From positions 1 through 64,000 of the forward strand of contig JANXOF010000044.1 of assembly GCA_025353725.1 (NCBI GenBank): DNA of 64,000 nucleotides. The letters are read 5' to 3'. Origin of the DNA: Polyangiaceae bacterium. GTDB lineage: Bacteria; Myxococcota_A; Polyangia; Polyangiales; Polyangiaceae. A model generated the notes under the pieces. That model had not been told where the DNA came from and did not search any database. It saw only the letters and a program-made list of their open reading frames with translations. Below, in pieces: positions 18,708 to 27,947 of this stretch; positions within the stretch are counted from its first letter, which is position 1; every line of letters starts with the position of its first letter. The translations under genes were made by a program, and so were the position numbers.

Positions 18708-21700
18708 GTGAGGTACGCTTTTCCCGTGTCGACGCTGCTTCGATGTGAAGGTTTCCACGCGAGCCAACGCGTGGACGTGCTCGGCGAGATATGCGACTGG
18801 CGAAATGCCATAGCGCTGACAAAGCATGCGGACGGCTCGTTCAGCGCTACGCTCGACTTGCCTACGGGCGTGTATCAGTACAAGTGGCTCGTCGACGGCG
18901 CCTCTTGGGAGCTCGACTCCCGCAATCCGCGGACGCGAAGCTTTCTCGGTCAACGCAATAGCGTAGTCGTCGTGGACGGCGCTCCGGAACCGCTTCTTTT
19001 TGCCGCGGCCCCGCCCTGGGTCGAAGAGCTCTCACGCGGAGGTATCCGAGCGCTGGTCGGGGTTCGCAGGGATTCGAGCGGGCGCGCGGAGCTCCCTCGC
19101 ATCGCTTACCGCGAGCAGACGGATGCCGAGTGGTCAGAAGCGACGGTCGAGAAAGCCTTTGAAGAGGATGAACACGTCTTTTTTACAGCGAGAGCGCCGA
19201 CGTCCGCGCCGCGGCTCGGGCTGCGTGTTTCCGCAGGGTCTGTCAGCTTTCAGACCTCCTGGGCGCGCGGGCCCAACCACACGCGAACGCCGGCGTGGTG
19301 GAAGAGAGCCGCACTCTACACCGTGTTCGTGGACCGCTTTCGGCCTGCGCACGATCGCGGCGAAGGCGAGACACCATGGGAAGTCGATCCAGGAAAGTTG
19401 GGAGTTTCCGGAGGACACCTTGACGGAATAAGGCGCTCGCTTTCGGCACTCGAAGACCTCGGAATCACTACGCTCTATCTCACACCCGTGCATATCGGCG
19501 CGAGCGTGCATCGCTACGACATCGTCGACCCGCTCACCGTCGACCCGGCGCTCGGAGGTGAAGCGTCCTACGATGCGCTGGTGCGCGAGGCCGCCGCTTA
19601 CGGGATGTGCATTGTACAAGACATCTCGTTCGCACACGTCGGGTTCGATTTTCCGCCTTATCGTGACGTTCGCGAGCATGGCCTCGCGTCGCGCTTTGCG
19701 TCTTGGTTCGTCTGGAAAGACGGAAGGCTCGTTCACTACGGCGAGCGCACGGACGCGCCGCTCCTCAACCTCGCTCATCCCGAGGTCGAGGCGCTCACTC
19801 TTTCGGGCGTCGAGTACTGGGCAAAGCGAGGCGCAAAAGGTCTTCGTTTAGATATGACTGCCGAAGTTCCATTGAGCCTCGGACGCCGCATGCGCCGTCG
19901 GTTTCGAGACCTCGTGCCTGACGGCGTGGTGTTCGGCGAGATCGTTCCCGAGCACGCGTGGCGCTGGCAGAAAGAGGGCGTCGTCGACGCCGCAACCGAT
20001 TTCGGCTTTCACGAAGTTATCTCGCAGTTGGTGTGCAGTCCAGAGCCCGCCGCCGACGCGGCTTGGGCGCGTCTCGAGCGGAGTCGCCTTTTGCGCGGGG
20101 GCGACACGCACCGCGCCTCCGTGCGCTTCGCGTCGACGCATGATCACCCGCGCCTCGCCACGCGCGCCTTCGCAGCGGGCACTCTTTGTCGCCTCCCCGC
20201 CGCGTACGTGATGCTCGCCACAATGCCCGGCGTGCCCATGCTGCTCTACGGAGAAGAGGCCGGCATGCGATCCAACGCGGCACATTTTGACGTTGAAGAC
20301 GTATGGCCCGACCGCGCACCGTTACCTTGGCCCGCGCCAGGCGAAAGCGCGTCCATCCGTGCCCTCATTCGCGACCTTCTACGTGCCCGAAGGACGTCGC
20401 CCGCGCTTGTCGAAGGTGAAGCGACACTTCTCTTTTCGGACGCCTGCACGCTTGTCTACCGTCGCGAAGCAGACGGCGACGTGGTGGATGTCGTGCTCAA
20501 CTTCTCTTCCGAAGCGGTGACCCTTGCCCTCGACGACGACGAGCTTCCCGGACTGGTTCCGATCGCCGCGGCAGGCGCTTGCGAAGTGACGCTTCAGAAC
20601 GTCCGAATCCCCCCCTTTGGGGCTCTGGTTGCGAGGCGAGAGGGGCCGTTCGGTCGCGCGGTCGTGCCCGCCCGTGCGCGCTTCAATCTTGTCCTTCGGG
20701 ATCGCGAGTTCGTCGACAGCCGAATCGGACTCGCCGCACGACCTTCGCGGTTTTTCTTCTCCGTCACGGAGCGCTGCAATCTTCGATGCGAACACTGCAT
20801 TACAAACGCGCCGGAACTGACGAAAAGTGGAGCGGCGCGCACGATGACCCCGCGTCTACTCGATGCGCTCCGAGACGACTTCGGATTTGCAAATTATTTT
20901 GCGTTCGTTCACGGTGGCGAATCGCTCACTGCTCCTATTTTGTTTGATGTTTTGAAAGCCATTAAAGAGCGGCGCGGCCTGGAGCCTTACGCCGCGCACT
21001 TGCTATCGAACGGGGTCCTTCTCTCTGCGAGCATGGCTGAGCGCCTCGTCGAGAGCGGAATCTCGTCCATTTCGGTGTCGCTCGATGGCGCAACGGCGAG
21101 AACAAACGACAGGATCCGCACCGGAGGTCGTTTCGAAACCATTGTGAAAAACGTCGCCGACGTCATGGCGTTCCGACGCCGAGCATCCGCCGATTTACGC
21201 TTCGGCCTTTCCTATGTGGTGCTTGCGCAAAACGTCACGGAACTCAGCGCGTTCGTTGATCTCGCGGCCTCACTCGGTGTCGACTGGGTCAAGATCGAAG
21301 AGGGCGTTCCGGCGACGGCGTTCGCAAAGAACTCGCTCGTGGCGTGCTCGCTTCCGGATATCCGACTCGCCATTGACGCAGCGATTGCCCGTGGCCGAAC
21401 CCATGGCCTTGTCATGGTCGACCACACCACAGACAGCAAGGTATGGCGTTGCCGGCTCAACGTCGACGAACCCGCGCGAAGCTTCCTCGAAGCGGACGAA
21501 TACGCCAACCGCTGTGAAATTCACCCGTGCCGCACGCCGTGGGAGACGGTGTGCGTAGAGCCCAACGGCGACGTCCGCGCGCAGGACTTTTACGGCCCCA
21601 TTTTAGGGAATATCACCACATCAAAGCTCGCGGTCCTTTGGAACGAGCCAGCCGCCCGCGACATCCGCCAGTGTGCCATTCGCGAGCGCCTCTGCGGCGA

Positions 21701-21722
21701 AGGAGCCGTCGTCTGCCTCTAA
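18708..21722 (+). CDS. Alpha-amylase (GH13) fused to a radical SAM/SPASM-like domain
   Basis: One uninterrupted frame of 1004 aa starting at GTG 18708 (or GTG 18726). Residues 10-95 look like a glycogen-binding/CBM48-type beta domain (PTGVYQYKWLVDG). Residues about 195-560 are a GH13 barrel: YTVFVDRF, DISFAHVGF (region I), GLRLDMTAEV with the nucleophile D382, GEIVPEHAW with the acid/base E411, and STHDHPRLATR with D479. A short beta domain follows to about 645. Residues about 680-1004 are a radical SAM domain with CNLRCEHC (C690, C694, C697), VHGGES, LLSNG and ISVSLDGA. A Cys-rich tail (C936, C941, C949, C989, C996, C1003) could bind auxiliary clusters. The catalytic residues of both halves are present. 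The reaction of the radical SAM part is unknown, and no precursor peptide is seen nearby. Confidence 0.9.
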   Translation: MRYAFPVSTLLRCEGFHASQRVDVLGEICDWRNAIALTKHADGSFSATLDLPTGVYQYKWLVDGASWELDSRNPRTRSFLGQRNSVVVVDGAPEPLLFAAAPPWVEELSRGGIRALVGVRRDSSGRAELPRIAYREQTDAEWSEATVEKAFEEDEHVFFTARAPTSAPRLGLRVSAGSVSFQTSWARGPNHTRTPAWWKRAALYTVFVDRFRPAHDRGEGETPWEVDPGKLGVSGGHLDGIRRSLSALEDLGITTLYLTPVHIGASVHRYDIVDPLTVDPALGGEASYDALVREAAAYGMCIVQDISFAHVGFDFPPYRDVREHGLASRFASWFVWKDGRLVHYGERTDAPLLNLAHPEVEALTLSGVEYWAKRGAKGLRLDMTAEVPLSLGRRMRRRFRDLVPDGVVFGEIVPEHAWRWQKEGVVDAATDFGFHEVISQLVCSPEPAADAAWARLERSRLLRGGDTHRASVRFASTHDHPRLATRAFAAGTLCRLPAAYVMLATMPGVPMLLYGEEAGMRSNAAHFDVEDVWPDRAPLPWPAPGESASIRALIRDLLRARRTSPALVEGEATLLFSDACTLVYRREADGDVVDVVLNFSSEAVTLALDDDELPGLVPIAAAGACEVTLQNVRIPPFGALVARREGPFGRAVVPARARFNLVLRDREFVDSRIGLAARPSRFFFSVTERCNLRCEHCITNAPELTKSGAARTMTPRLLDALRDDFGFANYFAFVHGGESLTAPILFDVLKAIKERRGLEPYAAHLLSNGVLLSASMAERLVESGISSISVSLDGATARTNDRIRTGGRFETIVKNVADVMAFRRRASADLRFGLSYVVLAQNVTELSAFVDLAASLGVDWVKIEEGVPATAFAKNSLVACSLPDIRLAIDAAIARGRTHGLVMVDHTTDSKVWRCRLNVDEPARSFLEADEYANRCEIHPCRTPWETVCVEPNGDVRAQDFYGPILGNITTSKLAVLWNEPAARDIRQCAIRERLCGEGAVVCL

Positions 21723-21800
21723 TTCAAGGGCAATCTCGACGACGGACCGAGCGTGCGTCCTTGACAGCGAGCCGCGTTACAGTCTTGACGCTCTCTAACA

Positions 21801-21815
21801 TTAGACCTAGTCTAA
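21801..21815. promoter_or_regulatory. Candidate Fur/PerR-type operator
   Basis: The perfect palindrome TTAGAC-CTA-GTCTAA ends five bases before the GTG start of the Fur-family gene. A TTGACG at 21785-21790 could be a -35 box, with the palindrome covering the -10 region at 17 bp spacing. That geometry would allow autorepression. Assignment to the adjacent regulator is inference. Confidence 0.6.
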
Positions 21816-21819
21816 ATTT

Positions 21820-22230
21820 GTGGCGGAAAACGTGGCTGACAAACTCGCGCGAAGCGGCATCCGGCCGTCCGCGCAACGCGTCGCTATCGCCGAGCACGTC
21901 CTTGTCAGTTCCTTGCATCCATCGGCCGAACAGGTGTTCGCCTCCGTGCGCTTGATGTTCCCACAGGTCTCACGGGCGACAGTTTACAACACGCTGAACT
22001 TGCTCGTTGAAAAGGGGTTGCTCCGCTCGCTGGCGCTAAGCGAGGGAAACGTGGTTTTCGACCCTAAAGTCGAGGCCCACCACCACTTGGTCGACGAGTC
22101 CACTGGGGAAATCCACGATATCCCGTGGGATGATTTAGTCGTCCAAAATGTGGAGTCACTCAAAGGTTTTGACGTGAGCGAATACCAAGTCGTGATGCGT
22201 GGACGCAGCCGCGAGAACCCGAAACCCTAA
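21820..22230 (+). CDS. Fur-family (PerR-like) transcriptional regulator
   Basis: 136 aa from GTG 21820. The winged-helix half is clear: SGIRPSAQRVAIAEHV, SAEQVFASVR and the recognition segment VSRATVYNTLNLLVEKGLL. The C-terminal dimerisation half keeps AHHHLVDESTGEIHD, the metal-site block of Fur/PerR proteins. The structural zinc CxxC pairs are absent, as in some PerR/Irr-type members. It sits under the palindrome at 21801 and 126 bp upstream of a catalase-peroxidase gene on the same strand. This is the common PerR-katG arrangement and suggests peroxide-responsive control. Whether it senses metal, haem or peroxide is not decidable from sequence. Confidence 0.9.
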   Translation: MAENVADKLARSGIRPSAQRVAIAEHVLVSSLHPSAEQVFASVRLMFPQVSRATVYNTLNLLVEKGLLRSLALSEGNVVFDPKVEAHHHLVDESTGEIHDIPWDDLVVQNVESLKGFDVSEYQVVMRGRSRENPKP

Positions 22231-22244
22231 ACCCTCGAGATCAG

Positions 22245-22290
22245 GAACCCTCGGGTTCAGCGTCTCGACTCTACCGAGCGCTACGCGCTC
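22245..22290. other. Two small hairpins between the Fur-family gene and katG
   Basis: GAACCC-TC-GGGTTC (22245-22258) and GAGCGC-TAC-GCGCTC (22276-22290) are perfect inverted repeats with 2-3 base loops. No T-tract follows, so they are not convincing terminators. They could be mRNA structure ahead of katG. Confidence 0.3.
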
Positions 22291-22356
22291 AGCATTCCGT
22301 GAATCGCCTTACGCCGCTCGCGTTGGACTGTTTCCCCTTTCACCTGGGATAGTCGT

Positions 22357-24654
22357 ATGAAGATTAGATTATTAAAGTCACTCATTGCTCTAACCGTTGC
22401 GACAAATGCCGTGGGGTGCGGAAAGCCGCCGTCGGTGGGGCGTCCGCCTCAGACTCCGACCACCAAGTCCGAGGTTCCGCCGCAGCCTGCCGCAAGCACT
22501 CAGGATGCGCCAAGAAGAAACCAGTTTTGGTGGCCCGAACAACTCGATCTTTCGCCGCTCAGGCAGCATGCCGCCGCGTCGAGTCCGCTCGGCGAGGAAT
22601 TCGACTACGCCAAAGAATTCGCCACGCTCGACATCAAAGCCGTAAAGCAGGAGCTGAAGAAGGTCCTCACGACCTCGCAGGACTGGTGGCCGGCGGATTA
22701 CGGCAGCTACGGTCCCTTCTTCATCCGGCTGGCCTGGCACGGCGCGGGGACGTACCGAACGACGGACGGGCGCGGAGGTGCGGGCGGAGCTCAACAGCGA
22801 TTTGAACCTCTCAACAGCTGGCCAGACAATGGCAACCTCGATAAGGCGCGCAGACTGCTTTGGCCCCTGAAACAGAAGTACGGCCGCAAGATCTCTTGGG
22901 GCGACCTTATGGTCCTAAGCGGGAATGTAGCGATGGAATCGATGGGGTTCCAAACGTTCGGTTTTGGCGGAGGCCGCAAAGACGATTGGGAACCTGATCT
23001 CGTGTACTGGGGTCCTGAAAAAAAGTTTCTTGCCGATGAGCGATACACGAGTGACCACAAGCTGCAGCGACCGCTCGCGGCCGTCCAAATGGGCCTCATT
23101 TACGTCAATCCTGAGGGGCCCAACGGAAATCCCGATCCGCAGGCGGCCGCGAACGATATCCGCGAGACGTTCGGACGTATGGCCATGAACGACGAAGAGA
23201 CGGCGGCGCTGATTGTCGGCGGTCACACCTTCGGCAAAGCGCACGGCGCCCATGATCCGTCGAAGTGCTTGGGACCCGCGCCCGCCGCCGCAGGGGTCGA
23301 ACAGCAAGGCATGGGTTGGCACAACAAGTGCGGCAAGGGAAATGCAGGCGATACCATCACGAGTGGACTCGAGGGCGCGTGGTCGGCCACTCCCGTCGCG
23401 TGGAGCCACCAATACCTCGACAACCTGTACGGTTTCGAGTGGGTGAAGACCAAAAGCCCAGCCGGGGCGACGCAGTGGATTCCAGCGAACGGGCAAGCCG
23501 CAGGCCTCGTACCGGACGCGCACGACCCGTCGAAATCGCACGCCCCCATCATGTTTACGACCGACCTCGCGCTCAAGGTCGACCCAAGTTACAAAGCCAT
23601 TACGACCCGCTTCCACGACAAGCCGGAGGAGCTTCAACTCGCCTTTGCGAAGGCATGGTTCAAGCTGACTCATCGAGATATGGGCCCGCGTTCGCGTTAC
23701 CTCGGCGCGGAGGTGCCCCGCGAGGACCAGATATGGCAAGATCCGGTCCCTCGGGTCGACCATCCGCTCGTTGACGTAAAAGATGTTGCGGAGCTTAAGT
23801 CGAAGGTTCTAGCCTCTGGAGCGACGTTGTCCGAATTGGTGCGAACGACATGGGCCTCGGCGGCGACGTTCCGCGGCACGGACAAGCGTGGCGGCGCAAA
23901 TGGCGCGCGCCTTCGCCTCGCACCTCAGAAAGATTGGGAAGTCAACGGCCCGCACGAGTTGACCAAGACACTCGAGCGTCTCGAGGGAATTCAAAAGGGC
24001 TTCAACCGCGCTCAGTCTGGCGGCAAAAAGGTCTCCCTTGCCGACGTCATTGTGCTCGCAGGCGGAGCCGCCATCGAACAGGCCGCGAAGCTAGGTGGGT
24101 ACAACGTACAAGTGCCCTTCACGCCAGGACGCTCGGACGCGTCGCAGGAGCAGACGGACGTAAATTCGTTCGCCGCCCTCGAACCGACCGCGGACGGCTT
24201 TCGAAACTACTTCGGCGGGGCTCAGCGTCGGTCCCCGGCGGAAATGCTGGTGGACCGAGCGAATCAGCTGACCTTGACGGTTCCTGAATTGACGGCGTTG
24301 GTCGGTGGAATGCGAGCAATGAATGCCAATGCCGGACAATCGACGTTAGGCGTCTTTACTGAACGCCCTGGCACTTTGACGAACGATTTCTTCGTGAACC
24401 TCCTCGACATGTCCACCAAGTGGAGCAAGTCCGCCAAAGCGAAAGAAGACGGGGTCTACGAGGGATACGACCGCAAATCCGGGAAGCTCCGATGGACGGC
24501 TAGTCCGGTTGACTTGCTCTTCGGGTCCAACTCCGAGCTTCGCGCCGTGGCAGAATTCTATGCCTCGGCCGACGGAAAGCAGAAGTTCGTGCAAGACTTT
24601 GTAAAGGCCTGGACGAAGGTAACGATGCTCGACCGCTTCGACGTACACCGCTAA
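22357..24654 (+). CDS. katG: Catalase-peroxidase KatG with a lipoprotein signal peptide
   Basis: Bifunctional haem enzyme that removes hydrogen peroxide. 765 aa with both KatG halves. The N-terminal haem half has R124-W127-H128 in [12 protein letters not shown]249 in GLIYVNPEG and M275 in GRMAMND. These give the W-Y-M crosslink needed for catalase activity, and the proximal His is H290 in [10 protein letters not shown]. The C-terminal half is complete to the end. The N-terminus is unusual: [21 protein letters not shown] is a type II signal with the lipobox AVGC (C21), followed by a Pro-rich linker of about 30 residues. That predicts a membrane-anchored extracytoplasmic enzyme, whereas most KatG are cytoplasmic. 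It lies downstream of the Fur-family gene and is probably controlled by it. Confidence 0.97.
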   Translation: MKIRLLKSLIALTVATNAVGCGKPPSVGRPPQTPTTKSEVPPQPAASTQDAPRRNQFWWPEQLDLSPLRQHAAASSPLGEEFDYAKEFATLDIKAVKQELKKVLTTSQDWWPADYGSYGPFFIRLAWHGAGTYRTTDGRGGAGGAQQRFEPLNSWPDNGNLDKARRLLWPLKQKYGRKISWGDLMVLSGNVAMESMGFQTFGFGGGRKDDWEPDLVYWGPEKKFLADERYTSDHKLQRPLAAVQMGLIYVNPEGPNGNPDPQAAANDIRETFGRMAMNDEETAALIVGGHTFGKAHGAHDPSKCLGPAPAAAGVEQQGMGWHNKCGKGNAGDTITSGLEGAWSATPVAWSHQYLDNLYGFEWVKTKSPAGATQWIPANGQAAGLVPDAHDPSKSHAPIMFTTDLALKVDPSYKAITTRFHDKPEELQLAFAKAWFKLTHRDMGPRSRYLGAEVPREDQIWQDPVPRVDHPLVDVKDVAELKSKVLASGATLSELVRTTWASAATFRGTDKRGGANGARLRLAPQKDWEVNGPHELTKTLERLEGIQKGFNRAQSGGKKVSLADVIVLAGGAAIEQAAKLGGYNVQVPFTPGRSDASQEQTDVNSFAALEPTADGFRNYFGGAQRRSPAEMLVDRANQLTLTVPELTALVGGMRAMNANAGQSTLGVFTERPGTLTNDFFVNLLDMSTKWSKSAKAKEDGVYEGYDRKSGKLRWTASPVDLLFGSNSELRAVAEFYASADGKQKFVQDFVKAWTKVTMLDRFDVHR

Positions 24655-24803
24655 GACACGCCACGAAACGACGCGGCCAACGGCGTCGCGTCGAAAAGTG
24701 ACGCGGGCCGTTTGCGCGAACACCGTTCGTCGCCTACATACGGGCTGGTTCGTCACTCATCCGTGAGTGACGCCAGGTTCGAGTCGACGGAGGAGTTCCG
24801 AGT

Positions 24804-25976
24804 ATGGCAATCAACGTTCGTATCTTGCGCGGTGTTCAGACGGGTCTCACTGGTATGTCAGGGCTCGTGGCGCTGTCGGGCGGTGCGGCAGCCTGTACGG
24901 GTGAGGCTCCTCCTCGGGGAGAATCACTGGGATGCACGTCGAGTGCCGTCACCGTCCAAGACGCCGGTACAGGTGTCTTTTCGCTCGCTATGGCTTACGG
25001 CTACCAAGTCGCGTTTCATTGGGAGTTTTCAGCGAAAAACTCGACTGACGAGTACGTGCGCGTCGGTGAAAAGATGTCGTTTGACCTCCCCGCGAACCTC
25101 CTTTGGGAGGTGATTCATCACGCGGACGCCACGCCGCGCCCCGACGTCGCGCGACTGAAGCAGCTCTCGGCCGTCGTCACGGTTTTCTTTGTCGATTCGG
25201 CTGGGGTGAGCTCGCAAGCATCGGTCGCGACCAATGGCTCGTTTTCGGGCTCGCAAACGTACGACCTCACGCTTCCGACAAGCGCCTTCGTGATCCCCGC
25301 TAAGACCTCGGGCCTACGATTCGAGATTCGGGTAAATGATGCCCAAGATTCCGAACGAGTCGGCCGCAAACCGTCGTCCGAATTTAACGAGGTTCGGGTA
25401 GTCGGCGGAAATGTTCCGACGAAAACGCTGCTTTTCGATACGGACTATGCGCGGTTCCGCCAGCGCATTCTTGAGGGCGGCAAGCCCGTCTCTGGAGCCG
25501 AACTAGCGATCGCCTACACGGATTGGCGCGCCAAAGCCCTGGTGGACAGCAGCTCGATCGACGCTGTCATTGGCACTCAAACCAGCTACGGTCGATTCGG
25601 CAGCTTCCAGCGGCCTATTCAAGGAGACCTCGTCTATGAGATTACCTACGCGGCAGGCGTTGACGGCGCGTGGCAGGCCGAGCGCCCGCTGACGGCCAAT
25701 GGGCAGTCGCCATGGCTCCCGTCGAGCGGCCCGAGCGGCCAGGTGCCGCACTCCGAACGTACCGCTTACGAGGGGCTCCTTCAACTTCCGGCAGGCGCTT
25801 CGCGGCTTGAGCTTTACTTTCACGTAAAGACGTATCTTGACGTGAACTACGACAAATTTACCGACGTGAACTCTCGTCGCTACGAAAACGGGGCGCGTTT
25901 CCTTGTGCGCGAAAAGTGGGACAACGAAAATGGCGCCTACGCCGACAACTACGGTTTTGGTATTGAGGTTCCCTGA
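24804..25976 (+). CDS. Hypothetical lipoprotein
   Basis: 390 aa. The ATG at 24804 is preceded by AGGAG at 8 bp. The N-terminus MAINVRILRG leads a hydrophobic stretch ending GGAAAC, a plausible lipobox. The mature part is rich in beta-strand-like segments with two related-looking halves: FSLAMAYGYQVAFHWEFSAK early and LVYEITYAAGVDGAW later, each followed by polar loops. This pattern suggests two beta-sandwich modules. There is no catalytic motif, and I do not recognise the family. It is convergent with the IgGFc-binding-type gene. Confidence 0.78.
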   Translation: MAINVRILRGVQTGLTGMSGLVALSGGAAACTGEAPPRGESLGCTSSAVTVQDAGTGVFSLAMAYGYQVAFHWEFSAKNSTDEYVRVGEKMSFDLPANLLWEVIHHADATPRPDVARLKQLSAVVTVFFVDSAGVSSQASVATNGSFSGSQTYDLTLPTSAFVIPAKTSGLRFEIRVNDAQDSERVGRKPSSEFNEVRVVGGNVPTKTLLFDTDYARFRQRILEGGKPVSGAELAIAYTDWRAKALVDSSSIDAVIGTQTSYGRFGSFQRPIQGDLVYEITYAAGVDGAWQAERPLTANGQSPWLPSSGPSGQVPHSERTAYEGLLQLPAGASRLELYFHVKTYLDVNYDKFTDVNSRRYENGARFLVREKWDNENGAYADNYGFGIEVP

Positions 25977-25997
25977 ATCCCAACTTAAGTCTTCTCA

Positions 25998-27947
25998 CTA
26001 GTTGACGCTAATGTCTCTTAGCTGCGTGCCACCGGCGTAAGCGTAAGAGACAAACGCGTCAAAGCCGTAGACGAGGACGCCCACGGGGTAATCCGATTGA
26101 ACACGGTGAACCCCATCGTTTTGACGGCCCGTGTTGCCGTACCCGTCAAAGGGCGCGGGCTTGGATGAGTCGACGGTGGGGAACGAGAGCTGGCACCGGT
26201 AGACGACGAACGGCGCGTCTTTTCCGTTTCGGCTCTTTTCGGTGAGGCCGTCCGCAGGGGCGAGTTCGCACACAGACCCATCGATTTTTTGGCCGTCGAC
26301 AAAGACCTGCGCGTCGAATTTCGCAGTGAGTACCAAGAAGTCGAACGCGTATTTGTCGGGCGTGAGCAGCACGTAATCGTTCCGCCATTGCTCGAGAGGC
26401 GAGGCGAACGTGAGGCTCGGGTCGCCTCCTGGGAGTCCCCGCGCGATGCCTGCGGCCTCTTGGCTTGCCTGTACGTCCGCAACGACGACCGGCTCTGACG
26501 CCGTTAATGTGAAGTCTTGGTACGCCGTAAGCACACGGCTCGCCCCCTGGCCGTCGAGCTCGATGGCATCAAGAGGCGGCGGCAGCGTCGTCACGATTTT
26601 TGTAAGGCCCGTGCGCGTCGCGACCACACGATAGAATTCGGGCTCGTCGAACGGCGAAATCAATGCGCCCGCGGCTGCGAGCGCGCGCGACCGATTCGGC
26701 GCGCGCCCAAGGACATAACGCTTGCCCGTCGCCCGCCGCGGAATGGCTTGCTCCTCAAGGTGGTCCGCGCAGCAAGAGCGGGCCGCAAGCGTCGAGAAGA
26801 AAGGCGCGTCACTCGCTTCGCTGCCCACATGCACGGCGACAGGCTCGCTCGAGTCGACAACCGTTCCCGTGAAATCGGCGTTGAAATCGCCGGTTTCGAG
26901 GTTCAGCACTTCAAACGGTTGAAGCATGACATCGAACTCTCCGCCTTTTGTGACGCCTAACGGCACCGGGCCTCCACCGACAATGCGGGCGGTCGACTTC
27001 ACGTGTACCCGCGTATCCCGCGTGGTCCCAACAATCGCGAGGAACGCTCGCAAATCATAGCCGAAGCTTTGCGAAGGGTTATCGCTCGTCGCTATCGTTT
27101 GCGGCCACCCGGCGATGACGTAGCCGCCCCCTCCGCTCAGCGCCGAAGTCGGGAGTAACAGCGAGGCGTCATTCGAAAAGACGTTTGCGTTTTCGAGCGG
27201 ATTGAATTGATAGGCCACGATCGGCACATCCGACCGCACACGGTAGGCGCCGCGGGAGAGGGCCGTGTGCGTTCCCGTATTGAATGTCCCGGGCGCTGAA
27301 CCATCGACTTCTTTCGGACCGAGCTTGAACACTTCGAGGCTCCGCGGGCCGATGCGCGCGGTCGCGACCACGCGAAGCGACGGCGGGGCGCCGACTTCTG
27401 CAGTGTCTTCTTCGACGGTCACCGTCGCGGCGAGATCGACCTCCGCGTTCGAGACCACAACGGCAAATTGCTGCGCCGCGGCGTTCCCTTGAGCCGTGAC
27501 CGCGTTGTCGAGGTCGACCGCCCAGTATTCGCAACCGACGTTGGAGCGCTCGCGTGAAGCCGAATCGCATAGGTTTTTGCACCCGCCCTGCCGGCACGCC
27601 ATTCCGTTGGAGGCGTCACACGTCTCCACGCGCGCCTGCGTTTGACCGTCGGCTGCGCAACTCAACACGTCGAAGCCGTCGCATGCCGTGCTCGCCGGTA
27701 GGCACGGCGTACAGCGAAGAAACTCCGGGGTGCACGCGAATCCCTGGGACCCGCAGTCCTCGACCGTGACGCGGGTTCCGCTCTGGCAGCGGGTAAGCGT
27801 GTCCCCGGCGCATGTGAATTGCCCCTCGGTGCACGATGGTGCGCTCGCCCCCGGAAGGTCTCGGTAGGAAGGGTCGAAGTGGCAGGAGGCCACAAGCGCG
27901 GTCAGCACGCCGAAGCGCGCGACCCGACGAATATCCAGCGCGTTCAT
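25998..27947 (-). CDS. IgGFc-binding-domain-like surface lipoprotein
   Basis: 649 aa from the ATG at 27947 (MNALDIRRVARFG). The signal ends at TALVASC, a lipobox. Residues about 35-140 are Cys-rich with repeated C-x(5-8)-C units (CTEGQFTCAGDTLTRC, CDGFDVLSCAADGQT), as in metazoan-like EB or trypsin-inhibitor-like modules. The rest matches the bacterial IgGFc-binding region: GCEYWAVDLDNA, SNAEVDLAATVTV, GAYRVRSDVPIVAYQFNP, and HRVQSDYPVGVLVYGFDAFVSYAY near the end. In Myxococcota such proteins are abundant, surface-exposed and of unknown ligand, and true IgG binding should not be assumed. Its ATG overlaps the stop of the upstream TIG-domain lipoprotein gene as ATGA, so the two are translated together. 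Confidence 0.88.
   Translation of the reverse strand: MNALDIRRVARFGVLTALVASCHFDPSYRDLPGASAPSCTEGQFTCAGDTLTRCQSGTRVTVEDCGSQGFACTPEFLRCTPCLPASTACDGFDVLSCAADGQTQARVETCDASNGMACRQGGCKNLCDSASRERSNVGCEYWAVDLDNAVTAQGNAAAQQFAVVVSNAEVDLAATVTVEEDTAEVGAPPSLRVVATARIGPRSLEVFKLGPKEVDGSAPGTFNTGTHTALSRGAYRVRSDVPIVAYQFNPLENANVFSNDASLLLPTSALSGGGGYVIAGWPQTIATSDNPSQSFGYDLRAFLAIVGTTRDTRVHVKSTARIVGGGPVPLGVTKGGEFDVMLQPFEVLNLETGDFNADFTGTVVDSSEPVAVHVGSEASDAPFFSTLAARSCCADHLEEQAIPRRATGKRYVLGRAPNRSRALAAAGALISPFDEPEFYRVVATRTGLTKIVTTLPPPLDAIELDGQGASRVLTAYQDFTLTASEPVVVADVQASQEAAGIARGLPGGDPSLTFASPLEQWRNDYVLLTPDKYAFDFLVLTAKFDAQVFVDGQKIDGSVCELAPADGLTEKSRNGKDAPFVVYRCQLSFPTVDSSKPAPFDGYGNTGRQNDGVHRVQSDYPVGVLVYGFDAFVSYAYAGGTQLRDISVN

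Noticed and set aside
18520-18822. 100-residue N-terminal extension of the PHP-domain protein
   Set aside because: It overlaps the divergent amylase-radical SAM gene and is Arg/Ser-rich without homology; the PHP domain begins within six residues of the ATG at 18519.
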